IMG/VR virus record: IMGVR_UViG_3300018933_000070
Span: 1-52,215 of that record
DNA: 52,215 nucleotides
Direction: 5' to 3' (one strand)
Source of the DNA: a virus
Shown here: piece by piece, positions 26,379 to 33,390 of the stretch
Numbering within the stretch: the stretch's first letter is position 1
How the letters are laid out: every line of letters starts with the position of its first letter
Program-made: the position numbers and the translations under genes
The notes under the pieces: model-generated
Database searches by the model: none
The model's input: only the letters and a program-made list of their open reading frames with translations
Told to the model about the DNA's origin: nothing

Positions 26379-26426
26379 GAGATAGCGGATGTCAGCTAAA
26401 TGCCGCGCGCGGCGGGCCGCTATCTC
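26379..26426. repeat. long inverted repeat upstream of the late operon
   Basis: GAGATAGCGG and CCGCTATCTC are perfect 10-base arms around a 28-base loop, which itself contains the 12-base palindrome GCCGCGCGCGGC. The rest of the 26343-26489 gap has one further hairpin (AGGAGGACG/CGTCCTCCT) and no gene. Candidates are a packaging site, a late activator site or a leader structure. Confidence 0.6.
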
Positions 26427-26489
26427 AGCCGGGGGATACCCTGGTCTATGAGGAGGACGTTACCGCGTCCTCCTTTTAATATGTCTCGA

Positions 26490-26517
26490 CAAATTAAATA
26501 ACCGCCCCTAGGCGGTT
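26490..26517 (-). terminator. terminator after the DUF3888-like gene
   Basis: On the minus strand ACCGCC-tagg-GGCGGT is followed by TATTTAATTT, ten bases after the stop of the gene at 26527. The U-tract is imperfect, so efficiency is uncertain. Confidence 0.55.
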
Positions 26518-26526
26518 GGTCTAAAG

Positions 26527-26919
26527 TTAATATATTCTATACCCTACAAGATGATATCGTGCGTCTACCGTGTCGTTCCTTAGGTCCATCTCCACAGTTC
26601 GCCCATCAGGTCTGCATAAGCTAATCTTTATTTCAAAATACTGTGTACCATGGATCGCATCCACAGGTCTTGCTTTTTCATTTTTCATATTAGCTGTTAC
26701 ACGCTCATTGATTGAGAGTATTTGTTCGCAATCAAATTTTGAATATTTTTCTTTGAAAATCATATTTAACGATGCGATGATCTCTGGTTTCAGTTGTTGT
26801 AGAAGTGCTCTTTCAGTAACTTCTAGTTTGGGGTCTGGATGGGCTGAAGCTTGTGCCTCCAAAAAAGGAAAACTTCCAAGGAAAACAACGACGATTACTA
26901 ATACGAATTTTATCTTCAC
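26527..26919 (-). CDS. DUF3888-like secreted protein
   Basis: A protein of about 130 residues with an N-terminal signal sequence (IKFVLVIVVVFLGSFPF, cleavage probable after AQASA) and a body resembling DUF3888 proteins of Bacillales (LLQQLKPEIIASLNMIF, then YFEIKISLCRPDG). The role of the family is unknown. GTG 26919 lies behind AGGTGA. It follows a second DUF3888-type gene, and both are unusual in a phage genome. Confidence 0.6.
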   Translation of the reverse strand: MKIKFVLVIVVVFLGSFPFLEAQASAHPDPKLEVTERALLQQLKPEIIASLNMIFKEKYSKFDCEQILSINERVTANMKNEKARPVDAIHGTQYFEIKISLCRPDGRTVEMDLRNDTVDARYHLVGYRIY

Positions 26920-26983
26920 ATAATCACCTGGCCATTTTTTTCTTAGTATGGCCATGCTAAGAAAAGATATGTAGACAGCTGAT

Positions 26984-27415
26984 CTAGTTTCTTAAAATAT
27001 CTAAATAATTTGGAGGAAAGTCATTCTTATCAGGGTCTTTTAAGTGCTTTACGCTGATAAGCTTCACTTCTCCAAATGTTACTTCAAAGGTGAACCTATC
27101 TTTTCCGACTGGGATATGTGGGCCTACAAACGGAACAGCTTCTAACGTTATTAAGAAAATGAACCCGCGAAATCCGTTTACTCGTTCAACGCTTATTACA
27201 TCAACAAAATTGGGATAAAATAATGGTACTTCCGTTAGCAATGGCGCATAAATTTCTGGAAGCTGCTCTTGCATGTATGGTAATAGGAAAATCATTTACA
27301 TGTCTTGGAACTGTAGTTCTCTCGATTCTTGGGGCTTATTTATTTCGCCATAGCAAAATCCTGTTTGTAGAACCAAACTCAGTATCAATGAACATACAGT
27401 TAACTTTTTTATCAT
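26984..27415 (-). pseudogene. DUF3888-like gene interrupted by an in-frame stop
   Basis: The open frame from ATG 27415 (ribosome site GAAGGATGG) encodes a signal peptide (KKLTVCSLILSLVLQTG) and ends QFQDM at a TAA (27298-27296). The same frame continues at once with ATG ATT TTC, encoding IFLLPYMQEQLPEIY through VGPHIPVGKDRFTFEV, the conserved body of DUF3888. The normal sequence would read straight through the DM-xx-LLPY region. So this is one gene of 144 codons split by a nonsense codon, a readthrough case, or a sequencing error. The second half alone (103 residues) lacks a signal peptide. Confidence 0.65.
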
Positions 27416-27472
27416 TGAAAGCACCATCCTTCGAAGGAATAACAACTTTATCCTTTGAAGGATATCGATGAT

Positions 27473-28762
27473 TTATACAATACGATGAATAAGAACAGGC
27501 TCGATACCAGTAGTTGCCTGGTACCGCTTCTTAATGACATCGCAGAATACCGGATCGAGCTCCAAAGTCCGACATCTGCGTCCCATTTGATCGCAGGTCA
27601 TGAGTGTGGACCCCGATCCTCCGAAGAAATCAACTACTTCATCACCCTTCTGACTGCTGTTGCCGATTGGTATGGCCAAGAGCTCGAGTGGCTTCTGCGT
27701 CGGATGAACATATTTGCTGACATCTCCGCGGGATACCTCCCAGACAGTTGCTGGTTCCGCTGGCTCACCAGGAAGGCCGGCGCGCCATACCGTCGATTGG
27801 CGGCGGTCGCCATACCAAGCAGGAGCCTTGCCGCGTAGATGAGCATAAAAGACCGGTTCATGCTGCCAGCGATACTGTGACCAGCCAAACGAAGCGGCAT
27901 TCTTCACCCAAACGCACTGGCTGCGAACGACAATGCCGGCAGCGTTCATGGCATCCTCAAACTCTCGCTGATAAGACGACGGATGGAAGACATAGATAGC
28001 AGCCGTAGGCTCCATGATCGACGAGTACCGTTCAAAGACAGCATGCAAAAAGCCCGCAAATTCCTCTGCGGGCATATTGTCGTTCATTATGCTGCTTCGG
28101 CCATCAGCGGCCAGGCGCTCTGAATCACTTTCGATTGCCACGTTGTACGGCGGATCCGTGACAACTAGGGCCGCCTTGGCTCCTTCCATCAATCGGGAGA
28201 CGTCTTCCAGATCCGTAGCATCTCCGCAGACCAACCGATGGGGGCCGAGCTGCCAGACATCACCCCGCTGCGTCTCGGGTTCTTTGATGTCTTCCAATGC
28301 CTTCCCTATGTCGAAGTCATCCTCAACGACTGGCTCTTCAATATCTGGAACTTCGGGCAGATTACTGACAAGGTCTTCGATCTCCTCTTGGTCGAATCCG
28401 GACAAATAGAGATCCGCGCCTGCCTCCTGCAGCTCTGACAGCAGCCTGGCCAACGCTTCCTCATCCCATCGTCCGGAAACCTTGTTCAGCGCCAAATTAA
28501 GCAGTCGTTCCTGCTGATCGTCCAGGTCAACGACTGAAACCGGGAGTTCGGTCCGGCCTAGCTCATGAACCATGATCTTATATCGTTGATGCCCGCCAAC
28601 CATGTTGCCGGTACGTTCGTTCCAGACGATCGGCTCGACATATCCAAACTCCTCGATACTACTCTTTAGTTTTTCATATTCTGGATCCCCTGGCTGCAGA
28701 TCAATCCTCGGGTTGTAAGTAGCTGCGTTAATCCGGTCTATCGAGATGACTCTGATATCCAT
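27473..28762 (-). CDS. ParB-like nuclease domain fused to DNA methyltransferase (DPPY type)
   Basis: A 429-residue protein. Residues 1-95 form a ParB/Srx-type domain (NPRIDLQ, GGHQRYKIM). A methyltransferase follows, with catalytic DPPY at 203-206 and the AdoMet motif DFFGGSGST near 380. DPPY preceding FxGxG indicates a beta-class amino-methyltransferase (N6-adenine or N4-cytosine). A HPTQKPLEL motif is also typical. No restriction endonuclease is adjacent, so it is probably a phage solitary methylase that masks the phage genome. AGGATGGTGAAGG precedes the ATG. Confidence 0.87.
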   Translation of the reverse strand: MDIRVISIDRINAATYNPRIDLQPGDPEYEKLKSSIEEFGYVEPIVWNERTGNMVGGHQRYKIMVHELGRTELPVSVVDLDDQQERLLNLALNKVSGRWDEEALARLLSELQEAGADLYLSGFDQEEIEDLVSNLPEVPDIEEPVVEDDFDIGKALEDIKEPETQRGDVWQLGPHRLVCGDATDLEDVSRLMEGAKAALVVTDPPYNVAIESDSERLAADGRSSIMNDNMPAEEFAGFLHAVFERYSSIMEPTAAIYVFHPSSYQREFEDAMNAAGIVVRSQCVWVKNAASFGWSQYRWQHEPVFYAHLRGKAPAWYGDRRQSTVWRAGLPGEPAEPATVWEVSRGDVSKYVHPTQKPLELLAIPIGNSSQKGDEVVDFFGGSGSTLMTCDQMGRRCRTLELDPVFCDVIKKRYQATTGIEPVLIHRIV

Positions 28763-28935
28763 GCCTTCACCATCCTATTTGAGTTGAGTTGGTTTCGCAT
28801 ATACACGTACGTCAAATAGGAGCACACGCCAACGCTATGCCCCTTCTCTGCCGTTTTCCTGACCCGTTCCACTATTCGTCCGTGATCGATCACAAACGCC
28901 TTAAATCGGCTTATATTTCGCGCGTGGTCCGAGAG

Positions 28936-28962
28936 CAAAAAGAAAAAGCACCCGAAGGTGCT
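28936..28962 (-). terminator. intrinsic terminator
   Basis: AGCACC-uucg-GGTGCT followed by TTTTCTTTTTGC on the minus strand, right after the stop of the gene at 28968. The methyltransferase further on must have its own promoter in 28763-28935, where I see no strong boxes. Confidence 0.85.
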
Positions 28963-28967
28963 GATCC

Positions 28968-29285
28968 CTATTTCGCTTCAATCCATCGAGCTCCATCATC
29001 ATCGTTCTTAAAGAACGACAACAACTGGCTCATTGCGCTCTCCAAAGCTTGCTCGACTGTATCTTCACTATTACGAGATGAAATGTACGGGCCTGCTTGA
29101 TTAGAGCCTTGGTAATAATGGCTTGTAGAGTAATGATACTTTCCATCACTGCCAAGATCAATTCTTATAGTGATCTCTGTACTGCCAATGTGGTCGTGAT
29201 GAATCCATACCCTCCATTCACCAACGTTCTCATAGGACTCTACAACCTGCTTGTACGACTGAAGTATATCCAAGTGTTTCGACAT
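28968..29285 (-). CDS. hypothetical protein
   Basis: A 105-residue soluble protein with a central beta region (EWRVWIHHDHIGSTEITIRI) and a helical C-terminus (TVEQALESAMSQLLSFF). A perfect GGAGGTGAT precedes the ATG, so it is surely translated. No family is recognised. A terminator closes the unit. Confidence 0.7.
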   Translation of the reverse strand: MSKHLDILQSYKQVVESYENVGEWRVWIHHDHIGSTEITIRIDLGSDGKYHYSTSHYYQGSNQAGPYISSRNSEDTVEQALESAMSQLLSFFKNDDDGARWIEAK

Positions 29286-29335
29286 TCTATCACCTCCTCG
29301 ACATCACAATTCGACATGAGGAAGGATTTCCCTGC

Positions 29336-29449
29336 CTAACAGAAAGCAATAATAGCACAAACAATCAACGCCCATAATGGTATTGATATCATCAGACCAT
29401 TTAACATCCCATTAAACACACCTAGAATATTATGCTCATCTTCGTTCAT
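29336..29449 (-). CDS. 37-residue membrane micro-protein
   Basis: The ORF starts at ATG 29449 behind AAAGGAGCC and encodes MNEDEHNILGVFNGML followed by one membrane helix (MISIPLWALIVCAIIAF). It overlaps the preceding zinc-ribbon gene by 14 bases. An upstream extension in the same frame has no ribosome site. Function unknown. Confidence 0.6.
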   Translation of the reverse strand: MNEDEHNILGVFNGMLNGLMISIPLWALIVCAIIAFC

Positions 29450-29588
29450 GTTCAAGGCTCCTTTCACACCGCTGTTTGCAGCAGAACTGCTTGGTCCCCG
29501 TCCATTGCCCCCAAAAACAACCTTTGCATTTATCAGGCTGCTTCGGTTTATATCGTGGCCGTTGCAGCTTATTACGTTTTCCGGCCAT
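29436..29588 (-). CDS. small Cys-rich zinc-ribbon-like protein
   Basis: A 50-residue ORF with CKGCFWG, then TKQFCCKQRC: two cysteine pairs suited to a zinc knuckle, preceded by a basic N-terminus (MAGKRNKLQRPRYKPKQ). Small proteins with a CKGC-W-GTKQFC signature occur in Firmicute phages. AGAGGAACG lies upstream of ATG 29588. It may bind nucleic acid. Confidence 0.6.
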   Translation of the reverse strand: MAGKRNKLQRPRYKPKQPDKCKGCFWGQWTGTKQFCCKQRCERSLEHERR

Positions 29589-29658
29589 GTCGACGTTCCT
29601 CTCGATTTCTTGGTGAGCTGCCTGCTGTCACTTTGATCAACCATTGGATCCACTTCAT
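29572..29658 (-). CDS. possible 28-residue leader ORF
   Basis: ATG 29658 follows AAGGAG by eleven bases and encodes MKWIQWLIKVTAG plus a basic tail, then a stop that overlaps the zinc-ribbon gene. It could be a micro-protein or a leader that couples translation. Evidence is only the ribosome site and the tight packing. Confidence 0.35.
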   Translation of the reverse strand: MKWIQWLIKVTAGSSPRNREERRHGRKT

Positions 29659-29682
29659 AAAAGATCACGCTCCTTAGCGAAA

Positions 29683-29841
29683 ATAAAAAAAGCCGCTCCG
29701 GGAAGGAACGACTTCAGAATATATATTCAGTTCATATCTGCAAAGAGATCCGTCAGAGCATGGCGACCGTGCCGGCCGCAGCAAAAACGCTGCGCTCTTT
29801 GCTTTAAAAGCATCTGTACTTAGTAACTAGATACGTTTGAC
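29683..29841 (-). ncRNA. candidate structured RNA or attenuated leader
   Basis: A promoter-like pair at 29848-29877 should start a minus-strand RNA near 29841. The RNA contains GCAAAGAG/CTCTTTGC pairing over about 65 bases, with an inner CGCAGC/GCTGCG hairpin, and ends in a strong terminator (10-bp stem 29714-29690 followed by a U-rich run). It has no credible long ORF. It is either a short regulatory RNA of about 160 bases or a leader whose terminator controls the micro-genes downstream. Confidence 0.55.
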
Positions 29842-29847
29842 AAGACC

Positions 29848-29877
29848 ATTTTAACGAGCCCGAAAAATTCGAGTCAA
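29848..29877 (-). promoter_or_regulatory. sigma-A-type promoter for the structured RNA
   Basis: On the minus strand TTGACT (29877-29872), an 18-base spacer and TAAAAT (29853-29848). Both boxes match five of six consensus positions. Confidence 0.65.
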
Positions 29878-30009
29878 AACCTAAAATCGCCAAATTATCG
29901 AAATAGCTCCAAAGTATGCGAATAGTTCATCAGATATCTCACTATTTTGATATTTGTCCCCGTTTGTATTATTCTGGAAAGTGACAAGTCATAGACAGGA
30001 GAGTTATGG

Positions 30010-30126
30010 TTGAATAAAACGTTATCAATTGTTATCACTACAGTAGTCGCACTCTTATTTGTATCAGCCATAACAAGCATTGTAGCTGGTATCGTCACAC
30101 TCTTGATTGTGTCAGCACTCTTGTAA
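30010..30126 (+). CDS. 38-residue hydrophobic peptide, possible type I toxin-like
   Basis: A TTG start six bases after AGGAGAG gives MNKTLS followed by almost entirely hydrophobic sequence (VITTVVALLFVSAITS, IVAGIVTLLIVSALL). The two halves are similar at DNA level (gtcgcactcttatttgt / gtcacactcttgattgt), suggesting an internal duplication. Small membrane peptides with extended downstream RNA structure are typical of type I toxins, and this one is followed by a long inverted repeat. No antitoxin RNA is proven. It could also be a lysogeny-expressed membrane micro-protein. Confidence 0.5.
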   Translation: MNKTLSIVITTVVALLFVSAITSIVAGIVTLLIVSALL

Positions 30127-30180
30127 TGCATTAATCAATACTCGGCCACTTCAGATTTTAGTTCCTGTCTTAAAGTGGTA

Positions 30181-30263
30181 ATAGAAAAAGCGAGAAGAGG
30201 TACGCCCCGGTTACAATTGCCGCATTTATGCGGCTCGTGCGTGTCATTCTCGCCTTTTTCTAT
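30181..30263. repeat. long inverted repeat, probable bidirectional terminator or antisense RNA stem
   Basis: ATAGAAAAAGCGAGAA and TTCTCGCCTTTTTCTAT are complementary except for one bulged base. The 50-base interior holds a second hairpin, GCCGCA-ttta-TGCGGC. A smaller hairpin (CCACTT/AAGTGG) precedes it near 30146-30178. The rest of 30264-30490 shows tandem GTTAG(G/A)GTCA units near 30306 and no gene. Confidence 0.65.
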
Positions 30264-30490
30264 GCTTACATCCTACCACGGGAAAACCGTCATGTGATGC
30301 TCAAGTTAGGGTCACGTTAGAGTCAATTAGTGTTCAGTTTACGGTCAAATTCCGCTTAATTCCATGCATGTTCTGCTTAATCAATTTTCCTGATATTAAA
30401 GCAGATGAGGTTATTAAGCTAACGGCAGGATAATGCAATGAGCAAATGGACAACCTTGGTTACAAATGTATAGGGGGCACAGCTAACTTC

Positions 30491-30518
30491 TTGACTTAGA
30501 GTGAACTCTAAGTATTAC
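30491..30518 (+). promoter_or_regulatory. MerR-type promoter/operator
   Basis: TTGACT at 30491 overlaps the palindrome CTTAGAGT-GA-ACTCTAAG (30495-30512), followed by TATTAC (16-base spacer) or TACTCT (19-base spacer). A dyad between the boxes is the hallmark of MerR-family autoregulation. Confidence 0.75.
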
Positions 30519-30577
30519 TCTCTTTTTATAGCACAATTTAAGAAATGGCATATCAAATTTAATGGAGGCGATTGAAA

Positions 30578-30946
30578 TTGACATATTCGATTGGTGAATT
30601 TTCTAAAATCGTTGGGGTAAGCGAACATACATTGAGGTATTACGAGAAAGAAGGGTTGATAAAAGTAAACAGAGACGAGAATAATGTGAGAGTTTACTCG
30701 GATAAAGACAAATTATGGGTTGAAACTTTGCTCCATCTAAAAAAATCGGGGATGTCACTAAAAGATATGAAACAATTTATCATGTGGGGGTATATGGGGG
30801 ATGAGACAATGGAAGAAAGGTTAGCACTTCTAAAAAAACATCGAAAAAAAGTAATAGAAGAATTCGAGAAGATTCGTCAAAGCTTAGAGTTTCTTGATAC
30901 TAAAATAAATTTTTATGAAAATGAATTAGGAAACTGTTTCTCTTAA
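30578..30946 (+). CDS. MerR-family transcriptional regulator
   Basis: A 122-residue regulator. The N-terminal winged HTH (YSIGEFSKIVGVSEHTLRYY, then EKEGLI) is followed by a dimerisation helix (KHRKKVIEEFEKIRQSLEFL). There is no metal-binding cysteine cluster, so it fits the ligand- or redox-responsive group that often controls oxidoreductases. TTG 30578 is nine bases from GGAGG; TTG 30572 is also possible. It likely binds the dyads at 30495 and 30986. The gene looks AT-rich compared with its neighbours. Confidence 0.9.
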   Translation: MTYSIGEFSKIVGVSEHTLRYYEKEGLIKVNRDENNVRVYSDKDKLWVETLLHLKKSGMSLKDMKQFIMWGYMGDETMEERLALLKKHRKKVIEEFEKIRQSLEFLDTKINFYENELGNCFS

Positions 30947-30982
30947 TATAATTAAAGGAAAAAAATAGAAGAGAAAATCCGC

Positions 30983-31004
30983 TTGCTTTAGAGTGCGCTC
31001 AAAG
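30983..31004 (+). promoter_or_regulatory. second MerR-like operator upstream of the SDR gene
   Basis: TTGCTT at 30983 overlaps the imperfect dyad CTTTAGAGT-GC-GCTCAAAG, similar to the perfect one before merR; TAACCT follows after 19 bases, the spacing MerR activators use. This suggests activation of the SDR gene by the same regulator. Confidence 0.55.
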
Positions 31005-31097
31005 GAGTAACCTATTCTTGCTCCATTAGATTCATGTTGGGGAATACGCAGTGAAAAATGGGGAAAATTAAGTTTACAAAATTAGGAGGATTACTTT

Positions 31098-31940
31098 ATG
31101 GCTAACAATAAAGTTTGGTTTATCACTGGTGCGGGTCGCGGTATGGGGGTTGACATTGCAAAGGCTGCTCTTGCGGCTGGGCATCGTGTAGTTGCTACCG
31201 GGCGAAATACTGAAAAGGTATCCAATGTTCTAGGGGAGCATGAAAATCTGCTAGTCTTCAGATTGGACATCACTAACCCTTCCGATGCAGAAGCTGCTGT
31301 CAAGGCAGCAGTTGATCGATTTGGCACCATTGATGTGCTGGTCAACAACGCCGCCAACTTCTATGCAGGATATTTTGAGGAGTTGACTCAAGAAAATATC
31401 GAGCGTCAAATTGCTACCAATGTCTTTGGCCCGATGAACGTCACCCGTGCTGTATTACCTATTATGCGTAAAAATCGTTCCGGCCACATCATTTCCATCT
31501 CATCAATCGCGGGTCTTGTTGGACAAGAATATGTTTCTGCTTATTGCGCTTCTAAGTTCGCTCTTGAGGGATGGATGGAATCTCTGCACCATGAAGTTGC
31601 TCCGTTTGGTATCAAAACTACCATCGTTGAGCCGGGGTTCTTCCGCACCGAATTGTTGGAGCCGGAGTCAACATTCTGGCCCGAGTTGACAATCGACGAT
31701 TATACCGAGCGCTCCAATAAAAGCCGCACTATGTTTGAGTCAGTAAACGGGAACCAACCTGGAGACCCAGCCAAACTTGCTAAGGCGCTGCTCATTATTG
31801 CAAACGAGAAGGAGCCACCGCTGCGCTGGATCGCTGGAGTTGATGCAATAGCTGGTGCTGAGCAGAAGGTAGCAGAACTCCAACAGCAGATCAACACTTA
31901 CCGTGATTTATCAATTTCTCTTGCGCATGAGGATGTATAA
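31098..31940 (+). CDS. short-chain dehydrogenase/reductase
   Basis: A 280-residue NAD(P)-dependent SDR. The cofactor motif TGAGRGMG is at 10-17, NNAA at 83-86, catalytic Ser at about 135, Tyr149 and Lys153 in YCASK. Arg in the glycine motif and R36 after the second strand suggest NADPH. The substrate is unknown. It has AGGAGG upstream and forms a regulator-enzyme cassette with the MerR gene, likely host-derived cargo. A terminator follows. Confidence 0.9.
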   Translation: MANNKVWFITGAGRGMGVDIAKAALAAGHRVVATGRNTEKVSNVLGEHENLLVFRLDITNPSDAEAAVKAAVDRFGTIDVLVNNAANFYAGYFEELTQENIERQIATNVFGPMNVTRAVLPIMRKNRSGHIISISSIAGLVGQEYVSAYCASKFALEGWMESLHHEVAPFGIKTTIVEPGFFRTELLEPESTFWPELTIDDYTERSNKSRTMFESVNGNQPGDPAKLAKALLIIANEKEPPLRWIAGVDAIAGAEQKVAELQQQINTYRDLSISLAHEDV

Positions 31941-32019
31941 TTACGAGTTATCGATGCTGATAACCCGTATTGCAACTGTTTTGTATTAAGCTAGTGGGAA
32001 AAGTTAGTTCAATTAAAAT

Positions 32020-32066
32020 AGCGGTAAACTAAGAACTTTATTTCGCATCTTAGTTTGCCGCTTTTT
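32020..32066. terminator. bidirectional terminator between SDR and ArpU-like genes
   Basis: AGCGGTAAACTAAG and CTTAGTTTGCCGCT pair along 14 bases (one G-U), with TTTTTG on the + side and TATTTTAATT on the minus side. It separates convergent transcripts. Confidence 0.85.
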
Positions 32067-32079
32067 GTTGCCTTACTTC

Positions 32080-32565
32080 TTAAAACTCCACATTATCTTG
32101 ATCAAAGAATCCCATCAGTTTTAACGTGTTAGCCATGCTCTCGGTTCCCTCGATGATCTTTCTACGGATAGTGCTGTCAGACAAGCCGTGGCGAAAGAAT
32201 AACAACGTCTCCTTGTAAGAGTAACCCTGCATATACCTAAACTCGACAGCCTTCCTTGCCTCGTCATCCTGAATTAATCCAAAGGCCCTCTCGAGTTGCC
32301 TAGTGTAGAACTGATATTTCTGATATACCCAGCGCTGCTTTTCAATCAGAATCGTAGCGTTGGCAGTCTTATCAGCATGCAGATCTTCCTGATCGATACG
32401 GCGAGCTGCTTCGCCATCTATGGCCACTTGTTTAAGGTCCTGTTCGAATTTCTCAAAATCCTGCATAAGCATAGTCATCTCTTTATATTTGCTGAGCAGG
32501 AATTTAGTGCGCTGGATCTCTGCTTCATTTGCTTTTGGAAAGAGCTCTGCTTGTCCCCATGCCAT
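32080..32565 (-). CDS. ArpU-like phage late transcription regulator
   Basis: A protein of about 161 residues. The C-terminal third (ARKAVEFRYMQGYSYKETLL, FFRHGLSDSTIRRKI) is a sigma region 4-like HTH as in ArpU/late-activator proteins. The preceding part is coiled coil. It is the last gene of the early transcript, the usual place for a late-gene switch. ATG 32565 has GAGGGGA upstream; ATG 32571 and 32580 are alternatives. The late-operon target sequence is unknown. Confidence 0.75.
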   Translation of the reverse strand: MAWGQAELFPKANEAEIQRTKFLLSKYKEMTMLMQDFEKFEQDLKQVAIDGEAARRIDQEDLHADKTANATILIEKQRWVYQKYQFYTRQLERAFGLIQDDEARKAVEFRYMQGYSYKETLLFFRHGLSDSTIRRKIIEGTESMANTLKLMGFFDQDNVEF

Positions 32566-32589
32566 CGCCATTCCCCTCATTCCCCTTTA

Positions 32590-32598
32590 TGCTATAAT
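32590..32598 (+). promoter_or_regulatory. extended -10 promoter for the HEPN gene
   Basis: TGCTATAAT is a perfect extended -10 element with no clear -35. A transcript starting near 32605 would have a leader of about 70 bases before the HEPN ATG. Confidence 0.5.
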
Positions 32599-32622
32599 TA
32601 CTGAGAGGAATATATTACCGAT

Positions 32623-32665
32623 TGACCCCCGCCCCGGCCAAGGATATGGGGGTCATTTATTTTTT
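32623..32665 (+). terminator. terminator-like hairpin in the HEPN gene leader
   Basis: TGACCCCC (32623-32630) and GGGGGTCA (32648-32655) pair perfectly and are followed by TTTATTTTTT, directly before the GGAGG ribosome site. It has the form of an attenuator. Confidence 0.7.
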
Positions 32666-32677
32666 GGAGGTTATCAA

Positions 32678-33388
32678 ATGTACGAGATTTCTTTCCCTAC
32701 TACAGACGAAATGAAGAAACTGAAGAAATTATCTACCCACTTTGAATTTACCGATTCAGAATTTATAAGTGAACAATTCACAATTTTAGATGATGAGACA
32801 ATTGAAATTAGAACTTGGGCTCGTATCTTGGCTCAACGCTTACGTGAATTAAATTTTAGTTATATGATGGCCTCATTTTATTATCAGAACGGCATCCCAG
32901 ATGAACCCTATTATGATAGAACAAACGATAAGTACTTCCCTAACTTCACAGAGAATCAACACCTGCTAAACAAAGAAGGTTTTGAATATTACAGTGAAGT
33001 CTTTCTTTTCAAATCCTTTTCCGCTCTAGACACAGTTGCACATATTCTATCAATAAATTACGGTATAAAATGGGCTATGATCTCATTTAACAACAATTTG
33101 GTTAAAAAGCTACTTCAAATTGATCCCCAAAAATTTGAGAGGTTGATAGGTATTGTCGAATCAAGTATTTTTAATGAAATTCGAACCTTTAGAAATAATG
33201 CAACCCACAATGCTTCTCCCGGTCAGGTGGACTCCGGCATATCTACGGATCAAAATGGAATGAATATTTTGTCTATTGGAAGTTACACTCCTGTATCGAA
33301 GAGATATCCGTTATTAACCTCTCTCAAAGACATGGTATTCGAAGTAGTAGGCATAGCCAAAATGAATAACCCTAAACAATCTTCTTGA
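32678..33388 (+). CDS. HEPN-domain protein (Cthe_2314-like), putative RNase
   Basis: A 236-residue protein. The C-terminal helical region contains RTFRNNATHNAS with the HEPN RNase motif R-x4-H (R172, H177), and the overall pattern (FLFKSFSALDTVAHIL) resembles Cthe_2314-type HEPN proteins. HEPN proteins often act as RNases in toxin-antitoxin and abortive-infection systems; no partner such as an MNT gene is adjacent. ATG 32678 is selected by the GGAGG site. It is antisense to the early operon and ends 2 bases from the convergent methyltransferase stop. Sequence is AT-rich. Confidence 0.7.
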   Translation: MYEISFPTTDEMKKLKKLSTHFEFTDSEFISEQFTILDDETIEIRTWARILAQRLRELNFSYMMASFYYQNGIPDEPYYDRTNDKYFPNFTENQHLLNKEGFEYYSEVFLFKSFSALDTVAHILSINYGIKWAMISFNNNLVKKLLQIDPQKFERLIGIVESSIFNEIRTFRNNATHNASPGQVDSGISTDQNGMNILSIGSYTPVSKRYPLLTSLKDMVFEVVGIAKMNNPKQSS

Positions 33389-33390
33389 GG

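Noticed and set aside
28738-28938. 66-codon minus-strand frame between a terminator and the methyltransferase
   Set aside because: It starts at a TTG without a ribosome site, overlaps the methyltransferase start, and lies directly after a terminator. It could be real but is not supported.
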